NCBI GenBank assembly: GCA_015064195.1
Contig: SVSO01000192.1
Coordinates: 1 to 5,780, forward strand
Direction: 5' to 3'
DNA from: Oscillospiraceae bacterium
Lineage (GTDB): Bacteria; Bacillota_A; Clostridia; Oscillospirales; CAG-272
DNA length: 5,780 bases
The notes beneath the pieces are model-generated. The model did no database searches. It was not told the origin of the DNA and saw only the letters and a program-made list of their open reading frames with translations. The position numbers and the translations under genes are program-made. This document shows positions 5,407-5,780 of this stretch, in pieces. Numbering within the stretch: the stretch's first letter is position 1; every line of letters starts with the position of its first letter.

Positions 5407-5780
5407 CGGGCACTCTCCTTTCGTGGCTCAGCGTGACGCGGAAATCGTCCGCTTCGCCGAATGCGTCCTCGTCGATGGGGCGCAGGATGACGCGATTTTT
5501 CTTGATCAGCTCCAGCACCGCGAGAAATGTGGCGATCAGCTCACTGCGGTTCTTCGCCGTCAAAAGGATCGATGTGTACAGCATCTCTCCGTGGCGCACA
5601 AGGTGTCGGATGACGCCGAAAATCTTGCCGCTGACCGGCACGATGGGTGCGCGGAGGATGCGTTCAAAGGGCTGCTCGGAGCGCTCACGGTTGGCGCGCT
5701 CGATGTCGGTTTTGTCCATCTGCCGGAGCATCGACAGCATGACGCGCTGAAGGATCGCCGCGTCATGCTGTCGATGCTCA
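5372..5780 (-). CDS. scpA: Segregation and condensation protein A, C-terminal part (5' end outside the window)
   Basis: The open frame runs in from the right edge and ends at a TGA at 5374..5372, giving about 136 C-terminal residues of a protein normally near 250. ScpA is the kleisin that bridges the SMC head domains and holds an ScpB dimer. The visible part contains a helical stretch (LQRVMLSMLRQM), a short linker, and the C-terminal winged-helix domain, with IVPVSGKIFGVIRHLV and then RSELIATFLAVLELIKKNRV, the most conserved segment, which contacts the SMC head. The last 20 residues or so are hydrophilic and variable. The ATG at 5740 lies inside the protein and is not the real start, since the frame stays open to the edge and no binding site precedes it. 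The first residues at the edge (about E-H-R-Q-H-D-A) fall inside one arm of a perfect inverted repeat, so they may not be authentic. Confidence 0.93.
   Translation of the reverse strand, partial: EHRQHDAAILQRVMLSMLRQMDKTDIERANRERSEQPFERILRAPIVPVSGKIFGVIRHLVRHGEMLYTSILLTAKNRSELIATFLAVLELIKKNRVILRPIDEDAFGEADDFRVTLSHERRVPDGGQNSVESYT
5726..5779. repeat. Perfect 21-bp inverted repeat with 12-nt loop inside scpA
   Basis: Bases 5726-5746 are the exact reverse complement of 5759-5779, separated by 5747-5758. The match stops at 5725 against 5780. Both arms are open in the scpA frame, reading R-V-M-L-S-M-L in one arm and E-H-R-Q-H-D-A in the other. The repeat ends one base before the window edge. A repeat this long and perfect is not expected by chance in coding DNA. 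It is either a genuine cruciform or RNA hairpin, or a fold-back artefact at a sequence end. Confidence 0.85.

Noticed and set aside
1..5780. CRISPR array, insertion sequence, tRNA or rRNA gene, phage or defence system
   Set aside because: I saw no regularly spaced repeats, no transposase or integrase frame, no tRNA-like cloverleaf, and coding genes fill nearly all of the window.

Overview
The window looks like a piece of a Bacillota chromosome, most probably from class Clostridia (Oscillospirales-like or a relative). The evidence is moderately GC-rich coding DNA, clear AGGAGG-type ribosome binding sites, and the gene order scpA-scpB-DUF2953-ytfJ/gerW-dac-rluB, which I know as a recurring neighbourhood in that class. 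The taxonomic call rests on gene content only.

All supported genes are on the minus strand and are transcribed from the right edge to the left edge. In transcription order they are: the C-terminal part of scpA (cut by the right edge); scpB (35-bp overlap with scpA); a DUF2953 membrane-anchored protein; a GerW/YtfJ sporulation-family protein; a DacF-type D-alanyl-D-alanine carboxypeptidase; an RluB-type 23S rRNA pseudouridine synthase (1 nt after dacF); a small GNAT-like protein of unknown substrate (2 nt after rluB); and a CapA-family lipoprotein (ATGA overlap). The first four codons of another minus-strand gene lie at the left edge. No gap exceeds 62 bp, I see no promoter or intrinsic terminator, and the whole block is most simply read as part of one operon whose promoter lies beyond the right edge.

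The genes combine chromosome organisation (ScpAB, partners of SMC), cell-wall maturation (DacF, exported), a spore/germination-associated protein (GerW), ribosome modification (RluB) and a surface lipoprotein (CapA). In spore formers the DacF/GerW pair suggests a link to forespore or cortex biology, but the window itself shows no sporulation promoter.

The strongest unexplained signals are a perfect 21-bp inverted repeat with a 12-nt loop inside scpA, ending one base before the right edge (real element or assembly fold-back), and a stem-loop that buries half of the dacF ribosome binding site. I did not find a convincing novel multi-gene system; this is mainly a conserved housekeeping operon with a less familiar two-gene tail (GNAT-like and CapA).
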